This document shows, piece after piece, positions 24,246 to 33,095 of a DNA stretch of 61,863 nucleotides (position 1 is the stretch's first letter; every line of letters begins with the position of its first letter). Under the pieces are notes generated by a model, which ran no database searches, had not been told where the DNA came from, and was given only the letters and a program-made list of their open reading frames with translations. This DNA comes from Chloroflexota bacterium (GTDB lineage: Bacteria; Chloroflexota; UBA11872). A program made the position numbers and the translations under genes. The DNA lies in contig JAJDUU010000037.1 of assembly GCA_022826485.1 (NCBI GenBank), forward strand, positions 1-61,863, in the 5' to 3' direction.

Positions 24246-25751
24246 TCAGTTCCGTTGATCGTTTGGGTGAGTCGACGGACGATACATCCAGGCAATCACG
24301 GCGGCAGTCACCATGAAGACGGCCTGTACGAGAAACGCAACGCGCCAGCCGTCGAGGAAGGCGTTGGTGGTGGCGGGGTCCGAGGCCACGGCGTTGACGC
24401 TCGCCTCGGCGCCGGCGTTGGCCATGACGGCCGTGACGATGGCGGTGATCAGGGCCAGGGCGACGATGCTGGCGATGGTGCCGGCCAGGTTCATGAAGGC
24501 GACGGCGACGGTGTAGACCCGCTCGGGGACGGCGCCGAGCATGGCGTTGGTGCTGGGCGAGGTCACCAGCGAGAGACTGGCGCTGTTGACGACAAGCACT
24601 AGCACGACAACGGCCAGAGGGGTGTCCCTACCGAAGCCCGAAAGCGCCAGGACGCTGACGAGGCCCACCAGCGGTCCGGCAATCAGAAACGGACGCGGCG
24701 TCCACCGGTCGGAGAATCGTCCGGCGAGGGTGGCGACGAGGGTGTAGACGGCGAAGCCCGGCACGAGGATGAATCCCAGATCGCGCGCGCTGAAACCCAG
24801 CACGCCCTGGATGTAGAACGGCACCAGGAATCCGCCGCCGGAAAGGCCCATCAGCAGCACGATGCGGGCGCCCAGGGGCGTGACGACGGCGCGGCGTCGT
24901 AGGAGTCGCAAGTCGAACACCGGATGCGGCGTGCGCAGCTCCCACCAGACGTAGGCGCCGCCGAACGCCGCCGCTGCCGCGATGGAGCTCCAGACGAGCG
25001 GCTCGCTCCAGCCGATCACCGGGCCCATGGTCAGACCCAGCACCAGCGTTGTCGCCGTGCCCGCGATGGCGCTCGACCCGAACCAATCGAAGCGGCCCGG
25101 ACCGTCGGCGGAATCGGGTGACCGACCGGCCTCGAGCACCAGCCAGGCGCCGACCGCGCCGACGATCGCCGGCAATGCCAGGGCGTGATAGGCCCAGCGC
25201 CAGCCGCCCGCCTCAACGACGATGCCGCCTACGGCAGGCGCCACCAGGGCGCTGAATCCGACCGTGGCGGAGGAGAGTCCGAGCACCTTGCCACGCTCGC
25301 CCTCGGGGAAAAGGGTGACGGCGATGGCGATGCCGTTGGCGCCCACGATGGCCGTCGCGACGCCCTGCAGCAGCCGTGCCGCGATGAGCAATTCGAGCGA
25401 TGGCGCCCAGCCGGCCATTACCGACGCGGCGGCGAATAACGCCATGCCCCCGATGAAGAATCCGCGGCGGCCCAGGCGGTCGGCCAGGTAGCCCGCGGGC
25501 ATGACCACGGCGGCGGTGGTGAGCGACACGGCGATGGCGACCCACTGCACCTCGGCCAACGTGGACTGGAAGTCCTCCGCGATGCTGGGCAGCGTGACCG
25601 CGGCCACGTTGTGCACGATCACGCTGAGGAAGGTGCCGATGAGGATGACGCTCAGGCCGCGCCACTTGGGATCGCGCACGAGCTGCAGCCAGCCGCCGGG
25701 CTCGTCCTCTGAATCCGCCAAGACTTCAACGGGCGGCTGGCGTTGAGGCAT
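24246..25751 (-). CDS. MFS transporter, DHA2 (14-helix) type
   Basis: 501 aa with about 14 hydrophobic segments. Motif A is seen in the first loop (GYLADRLGRRGFFIGG, about 87-102), and motif C-like GVATAIVGANGIAIAV follows. The N-terminal 30 residues are soluble. DHA2 proteins export drugs or metabolites using the proton gradient. It is transcribed divergently from the TIM-barrel-like gene at 25886, with a 134-bp shared upstream region. The last 46 codons have a decayed copy at 23566-23703. Confidence 0.9.
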   Translation of the reverse strand: MPQRQPPVEVLADSEDEPGGWLQLVRDPKWRGLSVILIGTFLSVIVHNVAAVTLPSIAEDFQSTLAEVQWVAIAVSLTTAAVVMPAGYLADRLGRRGFFIGGMALFAAASVMAGWAPSLELLIAARLLQGVATAIVGANGIAIAVTLFPEGERGKVLGLSSATVGFSALVAPAVGGIVVEAGGWRWAYHALALPAIVGAVGAWLVLEAGRSPDSADGPGRFDWFGSSAIAGTATTLVLGLTMGPVIGWSEPLVWSSIAAAAAFGGAYVWWELRTPHPVFDLRLLRRRAVVTPLGARIVLLMGLSGGGFLVPFYIQGVLGFSARDLGFILVPGFAVYTLVATLAGRFSDRWTPRPFLIAGPLVGLVSVLALSGFGRDTPLAVVVLVLVVNSASLSLVTSPSTNAMLGAVPERVYTVAVAFMNLAGTIASIVALALITAIVTAVMANAGAEASVNAVASDPATTNAFLDGWRVAFLVQAVFMVTAAVIAWMYRPSTHPNDQRN

Positions 25752-25885
25752 AGTTCGAGCCGGCCGATTGATGATCTGACAGGCTGCGGCGTAAGGTACA
25801 CCAACGATCAGCGGGCAAGGTGCGCCGATGAATCGCCGACGCCGGTGAGCGGGCTCGTTTCACGGTTCTGCCGCAGGCCCCTCCC

Positions 25886-27664
25886 GTGACCGACCGCTTC
25901 GGCGACGCGTGGCTCAGCGGTGCGCCGCGGTATCTGACCGATCTGGACCGCGCCGAGCCGGCTTCCGCGATCCGCTCAACTCCCCAGCCGCGTCACTGGC
26001 GCGCCATGTCCTATCGCACCGACTCGCTCAGCGGGACCATGCTGGCCGCGGGCCTGGAGACGGCGGCGCCGACGGTGCGCTATCCGCTGGACGCTCGCGG
26101 CCTGCACGCCATCTCAATTGGAACGGTGCCCATCCGCACGGCCGCCGAGGGGCTGACGCTGGGGGTGCCGCTCAAGCTGAGCGGCGACGACAGCTTCTCG
26201 TTTATCACCATGGAGCCCGCCCGACGACCCGACCACGGCGTGGACGTGGTGGAGTGTTACTGGAAGATCGCGGACCTCACCGGTCAGCAGCTGGATATCG
26301 GCCAGGCGAGCGCGCGGATCGGCGAGGGTGACGGGCCCGGGGCGTACGCTTGCGCGGCGGCGCGGGTGGTTTACATAAAACTTGTGCCGCTCACGGATGC
26401 GGAAATCTCAGACTGGCGCGCCGATCAAGCCCGCAGCGACACGCGGCGACTCTTCGCGCACAACGACGCCCACTTTGCTCAGTACCTCTTCCGGCTCACG
26501 TCGGCGGACGACGTGCGGCGCGAGATCGAGCAATACCACGAGAGCGATTTCTCGCGGATGTACTGGGAGGCCGGCGGCGGCGATCAGCTGGCGTACTTCA
26601 GCGCAATCGGGCGGCGGCACACGCTGGACGGACTGGAGGACTACGGTCGCCGCGGCGATCGCATGCACGCCGAGAGCTGGCGCGTGTTTCGCGAGGAGGG
26701 CGTCGACCCGTTCGACGTGGCGCTGGAGCAGACGCACGCGGTCGGGATGGAGTTTCACGCCGGCTATCGCGTGGCCGCATTTCAATACCCGCCGCCGCTG
26801 GACCACCACAACCACGGCGACACGTACTTCGCGCGGCATCCGGAGTTCCACGGTGAGGACCGGGCGGGCAACCGGACGCCGCGCATCTCGTACAGCTATC
26901 CGGAGGTGCGCGAATACGTCGCGTCGTTGCTGTGCGAGATGGCCGAGCGCCCCATCGACGGCGTGTGCCTGCTCTATAACCGGCGCCCGCCGCTGGTGGA
27001 ATACGAGCCGCCGTTGGTGGACGGATTCACCCGTGAATTCGGGTGCGATCCGCGGACGCTGCCGGAGGACGATCCGGACTGGCTGGCCTATCGCGCAGGC
27101 ACGCTGACGCAGTTCATGCGCGACGTGCGCGCGGCCATGGACGAGGCGTCACAGGGCCGGCGGCGGATCGCGGTCTCGGCGATCACCGAGGCATCCGAGG
27201 CGGAGAACCTGATGCAAGGGATCGATCTGGTGACCTGGGTGCGTGAGGGCCTAGTGGACACGCTCATTCCCTACAGCCCCCGCGCCAACTTCCGCCCGTT
27301 CTTCAGCGAGCCCAGCGGCATGGTCTGGACCGATCCCGCGCAACTCGACTTTCTGTCACAGACGGTCGCCGGATCGCCGTGCGTGGTGGCGCCCAACCTG
27401 ATGCCGCGGGTGATGTCGCCGGAGGACTATCGGCGGCAGGCGGCGGTCATCTACAGCGCCGGGATCGACCATTAGTTCTTCTGGGACTCGGCCGGCGGCG
27501 GGTGCCGCGCGAATTTCGGGCATGCCTGGAACGCCTTGCGCCGGCTGGGCCACGTGGACGAAGTCCAGGCGTGGATCGCGGCGGGCGAGCCGGACTTGCC
27601 CAGTCCGTCAATGCCGCTGCGCGAATGGGCCGGATGGGATCTTTCGTACGTGACCCCGGGATAG
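25886..27664 (+). pseudogene. TIM-barrel glycosidase-like protein, interrupted by amber codon
   Basis: 592 codons with an in-frame TAG at 27473-27475 (codon 530). Before it the protein aligns throughout with its neighbour at 27828-29594 (HNDAH, SDFSRMYWE, GMEFHAGYR, LLYNRRPPL, LPEDDPDWLAYRAG, MSPEDYRRQA). After the TAG the same frame continues FFWDSAGGGCRANF...WNALRRLGHVDEV...WAGWDLSYVTPG to TAG 27662-27664, matching the end of the paralog. The stop replaces a Leu codon (TTG to TAG). Either a recent nonsense mutation or a sequence error; the 529-residue product would lack the last barrel strand. Start is GTG 25886. Confidence 0.75.
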
Positions 27665-27739
27665 GGACTATGCGTAAAACGGGCAGGCTCCCGGCGACGA
27701 CCGGGAGAGCATTGGGTGGCCCCAGAATGAACGGGGCAT

Positions 27740-27789
27740 GGATTCCCGCTCCCCGCCTCCGCGGGGACAGGCTTCGCGGGAATGACGGA
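27740..27789. repeat. Dispersed GGATTCCCGC/GCGGGAATGACGG repeat
   Basis: Composite with central CCCCGCCTCCGCGGGG hairpin, the same form as at 132-180. It lies 38 bp before the start of the next gene and so is close to its promoter. Confidence 0.85.
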
Positions 27790-27827
27790 TGTTGAAGCAA
27801 GAGTCTCGGGATAGAGAGGTGAGCGCC

Positions 27828-29594
27828 ATGTCCGACGCCATAACCGACCGTGGATTCCGCGCCGCGCCGCGCTACGTCGCCGATTTCGACCGCTGCACGC
27901 CGGCCGAGGCGCTGTCACCGGAGGCAACCCGGGGACGGTGGCAGACACTGTCGTTCGAGGCCGAGGGCGTTTCGGGGACCATGCTCTTCGCCGGACCGGA
28001 GACGCTGGCGCCGGACGTGACCTATCCGCTGCGGGTCGAGGGCTGGCACGCGATCTCGGTGGGCGTCCACCCGACAGCGGGAGGCGAGAGCGACTTTTCG
28101 CTGGTTCCGGTGAAGCTCAGCGGCGATTCCGCATTCTCAACGCTGACCTGGAGCACGGAGGGCCACCATCTGCGCCGCAAGGAGCTGCAGGAGATTTTCT
28201 GGAAGGTCGCCGACCTCACCGGCCAGGAGGTGGTGTTTTCGCAGCTGCACCGGCGCATCGATTCGGGCGACGGGCTGGGGTCGGTGCAGTCGGGCTCGGC
28301 GCGCATCGCCTACCTGAAGCTGGTGCCGCTGTCCGACGATGAGGTGAATGATCTGGTCGGTGAGCGCACGTCGGGCCGCGACCGCCGCCTCTGGGCCCAC
28401 AACGACGCGCACGGGCCGCACTACACCTACCGCATGACGACCGCCGACGAGGTCAGGCGCGAGATCGAGCCGTACCGCGACACCGACTTCAGCCGCATGT
28501 ACTGGGAGTCCGGCGCGGGCGACCTGATGCGCTATTTCACCAAGATTGGCCGCACCGCCACCGCGCACGGGGTCGAGATGTTTCCCCGCGTGGGAGACCG
28601 CCTCCTGGCCGAAAGCTGGCGCAGCTTCCACGAGCAGGGCATCGACCCGTTTCAGGTGGCGCTCGACCACACCCACGAGCTGGGGATGGAGTTTCACGCC
28701 GCCTACCGGCTCGCCGCCTGGACCTACCCGCCGCCGATGAACCAGGAATACCTCGACGGGTATTTCCAGGACAACCCCCAATGGCGCTGCCTCGACCGCG
28801 ACGCGCGCGAGCTGCCGCGTATGTCCTACGCCTTTCCCGAGGTGCAGGACTACTGCCTGGCCGCGTTGCGTGAGATGGCCGAGTTCGACCTCGACGGCAT
28901 ATGCCTGCTGTTCAATCGGCGACCGCCGTATCTGATGTACGAGCAGCCGCTGATCGAGGGATTCGCCGCGAGCCACGGCGCCGACCCTCGCGAGCTGCCC
29001 GAGGACGATCCGGAGTGGCTGGCCTATCGCGCCGGCGTGCTGACCGGGTTCATGCGCCGGGTGCGGCAGGAGATGGACGCCGTTGCGCGCGAGCAGGGCC
29101 GGCGCCGCATCGAGGTCTCGGCCTGCGTGCAGGGCCTGATGGCGGAGAACGTGCTCTTTGGCTGCGACGTGGCGACCTGGGCGCGCGAGGAGCTGATCGA
29201 CGCGCTCATTCCCTACAGCGCCGCGCCGCTGGCGATGCCGACCGAGGAGGACACCTGGTCAGCGGCGGAGCAGCTGACGCCATTCGTCGAGGCCACCCGC
29301 GGCACCGCCTGCACGCTGGCGCCGAACGTGATGCCGCGTCACATGAGCCCCGAGGACTTCCGCCGCAAGGCGCACCTGATCTACGGCACCGGAGCCGAAC
29401 ATCTGTTCTTCTGGGACTGCGCGGGTCCCGGCGGGCGCGCCAACTCGCTGCCGATGTGGAACGCGTTGCGGCGATTGGGTCACCGCGAAGAGATTGCCGA
29501 GTGGGTGGCGGCCGGCGAGCCGGCGCTGGGCGATTGGACGGTGCCGCTGCACGACCTCGCCGGCTGGGACATGACGGTCATTGCGCCGGGCTAG
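27828..29594 (+). CDS. TIM-barrel glycosidase-like protein of unknown family
   Basis: 588 aa, no signal peptide. Residues 1-185 look like a beta-rich module (GTMLFAGPETLAPDVTYPLRV, VPVKLSGDSAFSTLTW). Residues 195-588 resemble a hypothetical TIM-barrel glycoside hydrolase: HNDAHGPHYTYR, SDFSRMYW-type TDFSRMYWESGAGD, LGMEFHAAYR, DGICLLFNRRPPYL, FFWDCAGPGGRAN. Acidic residues in the E-F-H and D-G-I-C strands could be catalytic, but I cannot name a family. ATG 27828 follows GAGAGG. Paralog of the interrupted gene upstream; the next small gene overlaps its stop by one base. Confidence 0.7.
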   Translation: MSDAITDRGFRAAPRYVADFDRCTPAEALSPEATRGRWQTLSFEAEGVSGTMLFAGPETLAPDVTYPLRVEGWHAISVGVHPTAGGESDFSLVPVKLSGDSAFSTLTWSTEGHHLRRKELQEIFWKVADLTGQEVVFSQLHRRIDSGDGLGSVQSGSARIAYLKLVPLSDDEVNDLVGERTSGRDRRLWAHNDAHGPHYTYRMTTADEVRREIEPYRDTDFSRMYWESGAGDLMRYFTKIGRTATAHGVEMFPRVGDRLLAESWRSFHEQGIDPFQVALDHTHELGMEFHAAYRLAAWTYPPPMNQEYLDGYFQDNPQWRCLDRDARELPRMSYAFPEVQDYCLAALREMAEFDLDGICLLFNRRPPYLMYEQPLIEGFAASHGADPRELPEDDPEWLAYRAGVLTGFMRRVRQEMDAVAREQGRRRIEVSACVQGLMAENVLFGCDVATWAREELIDALIPYSAAPLAMPTEEDTWSAAEQLTPFVEATRGTACTLAPNVMPRHMSPEDFRRKAHLIYGTGAEHLFFWDCAGPGGRANSLPMWNALRRLGHREEIAEWVAAGEPALGDWTVPLHDLAGWDMTVIAPG

Positions 29595-30049
29595 TGGGCG
29601 AAGCCTCGGGCCTGGACCGAATTGAGAGCGCGTTCAATAGCGCATTCGACCACTGGGACATTTGCCTCCCACCGGAGGCCATCGCGTCCCGGCAGGCCGG
29701 GCGAATCGTCAAGAGCGGCTGGACCGTCTGGTTCGCCTTCGGCGCCGAAGCCGGCGCCGAGTATCTCGACTACTACGCCAGCCACCGGATGACCAACGAC
29801 CGGCACGTGCGCCTCCACGCCGACGGTCGTGTGGAAGGACTCGAGGCGATCAACGAAATGTACGTCGTTCCCGATGATCCCGATGAAGCCGCGCAGGTCA
29901 AGGCCGACTTCCACGCACGCAACCGGGACGTGCGACGCATGCTTGACGAGAAGGGTTTCACGCTCGACGGCGTGGTGCACCCGAGCGTTTCGCTCAATCA
30001 CTATCTGCTGACTGGGGGAGCGGTAGAGGACGACGAAACCGAGCCATAG
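29594..30049 (+). CDS. Small uncharacterised protein coupled to the TIM-barrel gene
   Basis: 151 aa. GTG start at 29594 overlaps the preceding TAG (TAGTG), implying translational coupling. Soluble and acidic, with EYLDYYASHRMTNDRHVRLH and HPSVSLNHYLLTGG; the segment SGWTVWFAFG precedes it. I do not recognise the family. Its tight coupling suggests it works with, or on the product of, the upstream enzyme. Confidence 0.7.
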   Translation: MGEASGLDRIESAFNSAFDHWDICLPPEAIASRQAGRIVKSGWTVWFAFGAEAGAEYLDYYASHRMTNDRHVRLHADGRVEGLEAINEMYVVPDDPDEAAQVKADFHARNRDVRRMLDEKGFTLDGVVHPSVSLNHYLLTGGAVEDDETEP

Positions 30050-30064
30050 CGTCGGCCTCGGCCG

Positions 30065-31222
30065 CTAGGGTGCCCCGTCTCTCTCCCGCCGCATCCGCTC
30101 GCTGAAGAGGGCATCGGTGAGGTTCGTGCCTTCGAGCACCGCGTCGGTCAGGTCCGCGCCGATCAGCTCGGCGCCAGTGAGGTTGGCGTTGGTGAGGTCG
30201 GCGTCTTGCAGCAGCGCGCCGTCCAGATTCGATCCCGAGAGATTGGCGTCGGTGAACTGCGCGCTGCGCAAATCGGCGTTCGTAAATGCCGCGCGGATCA
30301 GCTCGGCGCCGCTGAAATCGGCGTGCTGGAGGTTTGATCGACGGAATCCCACAGCAAACGTCCGCGTATCGGCCACGATGGCGTGCGAGAAGTCGCCGTC
30401 GTCGAAGACCGAAGCGCGAAGGTTGGCGCCGCGAAAGTCGGCGCTGGTTCCGAATTCCTCGTAGCCGGAGAAGTCGGACCCCATGAGCAGCGTGCCCGAC
30501 ACGGTGATGTCGGTGAGCACGGCGCCGCTGAAGTCGGTGCGGCGAAACTCGGACCCATACACCTGCATGCCGCTCAATTGCGCCTGGGAGAAGTTGGACG
30601 CGTAGACGTCCGTGTTGATGATCAGCGCGTCGCGCAAGGCGCCGCCCGACATGTCGACGCGAATCATGGTCGAGTTGGTCAGTTCGACATTGCTGAGATC
30701 CGCGCCCGGCAGACGGGTGCTGTAGAACCGCGCTCGGCTGAGCTCGGCGCCGTGCATGTCGATATTGGCTGCGACGGAGTTGTCCAGTTCGATCCAGGAG
30801 GCGTTGACGGTGCGCAGGCTGGCATCGCTGAGGTCGGCGTTTTGCAAGTTCGCGCCGGTCATGTCGGCGTCGTCGAATCGAGCGGCGATCAGCCGAGCTC
30901 CACGAAACGTGGCCGCATAGACGTTGGCCTCGGACAGATCGGCGCCGTCCAGCGTGGCCTCGATGAAGTCGGCGAACCGAAGGTCCGCGCCGCTGAGGTT
31001 GGCGCCGGACAGGTCCGCGCCGGAGAAGTTCGAGTCGCGCAGGAACGCACCGGAAAGGTCGGCGTCGGCGAGGTCGCTCTCGGGGCAGCTGGTGGGATCG
31101 TCACGCCAAACCACGGTGAACTCGGACTGAATGGTGCAGGCGCCCACGACCGCGAACGGCTGGCTGATCACCAATCCCACGGCCAGGGTGGCAATTCCCA
31201 GAACCGCCAGCGCGAATGTCAA
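30065..31222 (-). CDS. Secreted or membrane-anchored pentapeptide-repeat protein
   Basis: 385 aa. Residues 1-30 form a hydrophobic signal/anchor (LAVLGIATLAVGLVISQPFAVV). From about residue 50 to the end it is a right-handed quadrilateral beta-helix of A(D/N)LSG-type pentapeptides (ADLSGANLSGADLRFADF near 67-84; DADLTNANLTGAEL near the C terminus), about 60 repeats. Two cysteines (C29 and C46) flank the start of the helix. Pentapeptide proteins often act by mimicking DNA or as structural surfaces; no specific role can be given. Convergent with the 29594 gene, with only 15 bp between. Confidence 0.88.
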   Translation of the reverse strand: MTFALAVLGIATLAVGLVISQPFAVVGACTIQSEFTVVWRDDPTSCPESDLADADLSGAFLRDSNFSGADLSGANLSGADLRFADFIEATLDGADLSEANVYAATFRGARLIAARFDDADMTGANLQNADLSDASLRTVNASWIELDNSVAANIDMHGAELSRARFYSTRLPGADLSNVELTNSTMIRVDMSGGALRDALIINTDVYASNFSQAQLSGMQVYGSEFRRTDFSGAVLTDITVSGTLLMGSDFSGYEEFGTSADFRGANLRASVFDDGDFSHAIVADTRTFAVGFRRSNLQHADFSGAELIRAAFTNADLRSAQFTDANLSGSNLDGALLQDADLTNANLTGAELIGADLTDAVLEGTNLTDALFSERMRRERDGAP

Positions 31223-31356
31223 GTAGGCGGCGACGAATGCCGCGGAGCGGCGAATGGGCAGCGGAGTCCTCCCGGCGGCAGCGCCGCACGCGTCAATGGT
31301 AGCGAGACACCGTCCGTCGCTTGGGAATGGTGCTCACCGACGGCTGAATGGATGCG

Positions 31357-32382
31357 TTACCAAGGCTGCCGCTCCACCGGCTCCAACACCACCTCGCCGC
31401 CGGTGGCGCTGGAGCGCTCGGCCGCGAACAGGATTTCCATGATGTGGCGGCCATAGGCGCTGCTGGCCGGCGGGCGGTCGTCGGTCGCGATCGCCGTGAC
31501 GAAGTCCCGGTACTGCTCGGCGAAGTCGTTGATGGGCGCGATGTCCAGCTCCCGCCAGGCGCCGTCCTGGCCCACCCGCACCATGCCGCCCGGATGCTCG
31601 GCGGTGTCAAAGTGCACCTGCAGGCGGCCCTGCGTGCCGTGGACGTCGATAGAGGCGGTGTCCTGGGGTCCGCGCTGGTGCTCCACCAGGATCACGACTC
31701 CGGCGACACCGTTGGCGTAACGGATGAGGGCGGTGGCGGTGTCGTCGCCGTGCATGTAGTGCATGTGGGTTCCCAGGACCGCCTTCACCGAGACGGCCTT
31801 GCGACCGATGAGGTGCGTGACCCAGTCGACCATGTGCACGCCGTCGCCCATCCACATGCCGCCGCCCATGGAGCGGGTGAGGTAGCAGCGGTCGAGGCGC
31901 TCGAACGGAAACCTGGCGCTCACGAGGGCCAGCACTTGGATGACTGGGCCCAGAGCGTTGGTGTCCAGAAATGTCCTTGCGGTGTGCAGGGCCGGTCGGT
32001 ATTGCCCGGTGAGGCCGATCTGCAGCAGCCGGCCGCTGCGTGCTTCGGCCTCGATCATGCGGTCGCACTCGTCCATGGTCACGGCCATGGGCTTCTCGAC
32101 CAGCACGTGCTTGCCGGCGTCCAAGGCTTCGACGGTTACGCCGGCATGGAGGTGGTGCGGCAGGAGAATGCCCACCGCCTCGACGTCGGGGTCCGCCAGC
32201 AGGTCGCGGTGGCTGGCGTAGACCCTGGGAATGTCGTAGGTCTTGCGGCGCTCCTCGCGCCGCTCGTCGTCCGGCTCGGCGCCGGCGACGCAGCAGGCAA
32301 GGCCTTCGGCTTCGAGTGCGGCGAGGCCCTCGAGGTGCCTGGCCGCGATGCCGCCCAAGCCGATGAGCCCAATCTGAAGCAT
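31357..32382 (-). CDS. Gfo/Idh/MocA family oxidoreductase
   Basis: 341 aa. Rossmann motif LIGLGGIAARH (4-14), family signature VLVEKPMAVTMDECD (about 94-108), then GLTGQYRPALHTARTFLD and an active-site region GGGMWMGDGVHMVDWVTHLIGR with the catalytic-type His. This is a well-preserved sugar or inositol dehydrogenase relative. ATG 32382 starts directly at the Rossmann strand. It is the last gene of the minus-strand catabolic block that begins at 40373. Confidence 0.88.
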   Translation of the reverse strand: MLQIGLIGLGGIAARHLEGLAALEAEGLACCVAGAEPDDERREERRKTYDIPRVYASHRDLLADPDVEAVGILLPHHLHAGVTVEALDAGKHVLVEKPMAVTMDECDRMIEAEARSGRLLQIGLTGQYRPALHTARTFLDTNALGPVIQVLALVSARFPFERLDRCYLTRSMGGGMWMGDGVHMVDWVTHLIGRKAVSVKAVLGTHMHYMHGDDTATALIRYANGVAGVVILVEHQRGPQDTASIDVHGTQGRLQVHFDTAEHPGGMVRVGQDGAWRELDIAPINDFAEQYRDFVTAIATDDRPPASSAYGRHIMEILFAAERSSATGGEVVLEPVERQPW

Positions 32383-32424
32383 TCGGCGCACCCTCCCTAA
32401 CGCGGGGCGTGAGTGTAAGCCTAT

Positions 32425-33036
32425 CTAGGCGTGCGGCGGGTTGCGCTCGGGGGCGGCGGTCAGCGCGCCGCTGGGCGTCTGGGCGTAGCCCTCGCCCGCC
32501 GGCACGTCGAACACCAGATCGAACACCAGGCCCAAATCGGTATCCAGGTTCGCCCGCACCGTGTCGTCGCTGACGTTGGCCGTGGCGGGGTCGACGCGTT
32601 GGGTCACGTAGGCGAAGTCGGCGAACTGGGTGAGGGGATAGGCGTAGCGCAGCCACACGCCGCGGTGCAGCACCGCGCCCCGTCCTGGTTCCAGCAGAAA
32701 GGCCTGAGCTGCATCAACGTCCGGGCCTCCGCCTGCATCATCCGGGGCGACCACGATGGCGCTCACGCCCTTGACGGGGATGAGCGTGACGGTGCTTTCC
32801 GGGTGCTTCTGGAGGAACTCGCAGCGGTTGCCGCGGTAGTAGTAGCGCAGGCTGCACATGTGCGCGGCCTTGGGGAACTCCAGCTCCTTGTGCACCCAGA
32901 GGAATCCGAGATTGCCCGGCGAGCGGTTCAAGCTCGGGGAGTCGGCGGATTCGGGCGCGATGACGGCGCCGAACGGGTGGAACGCCGTTGCTTCCAGCGG
33001 TTGGACGGATAGCGGGCGCACGTCGAGGTTGGACAC
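32425..33036 (-). CDS. Ureidoglycolate lyase (AllA)-like cupin
   Basis: 203 aa. AllA-type landmarks: ATAFHPFGAVIAP (residues 15-27), the strand pair CEFLQKHPESTVTLIPV, SAIVVAPDD, and QAFLLEPGRGAVLHRGVWLRYAYPL. AllA releases urea from ureidoglycolate to give glyoxylate in purine and allantoin breakdown. This protein is about 30 residues longer than the E. coli enzyme, and no other allantoin gene is present, so it may act on another ureido or hydroxyacid compound. GTG 33036 has GAGGAG upstream and is where similarity begins. Confidence 0.75.
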   Translation of the reverse strand: MSNLDVRPLSVQPLEATAFHPFGAVIAPESADSPSLNRSPGNLGFLWVHKELEFPKAAHMCSLRYYYRGNRCEFLQKHPESTVTLIPVKGVSAIVVAPDDAGGGPDVDAAQAFLLEPGRGAVLHRGVWLRYAYPLTQFADFAYVTQRVDPATANVSDDTVRANLDTDLGLVFDLVFDVPAGEGYAQTPSGALTAAPERNPPHA

Positions 33037-33095
33037 CGGTAGCTCCTCGGTCAGGCGGCGCCAAGGCACGATGCCACAGTTTGCCGTGGGATCGC

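Noticed and set aside
27473-27475. Amber reassignment, suggested by in-frame TAG here and in small-gene member A.
   Set aside because: Many intact genes in the window end in TAG (for example 7258-7260 and 29592-29594), so TAG is an ordinary stop.
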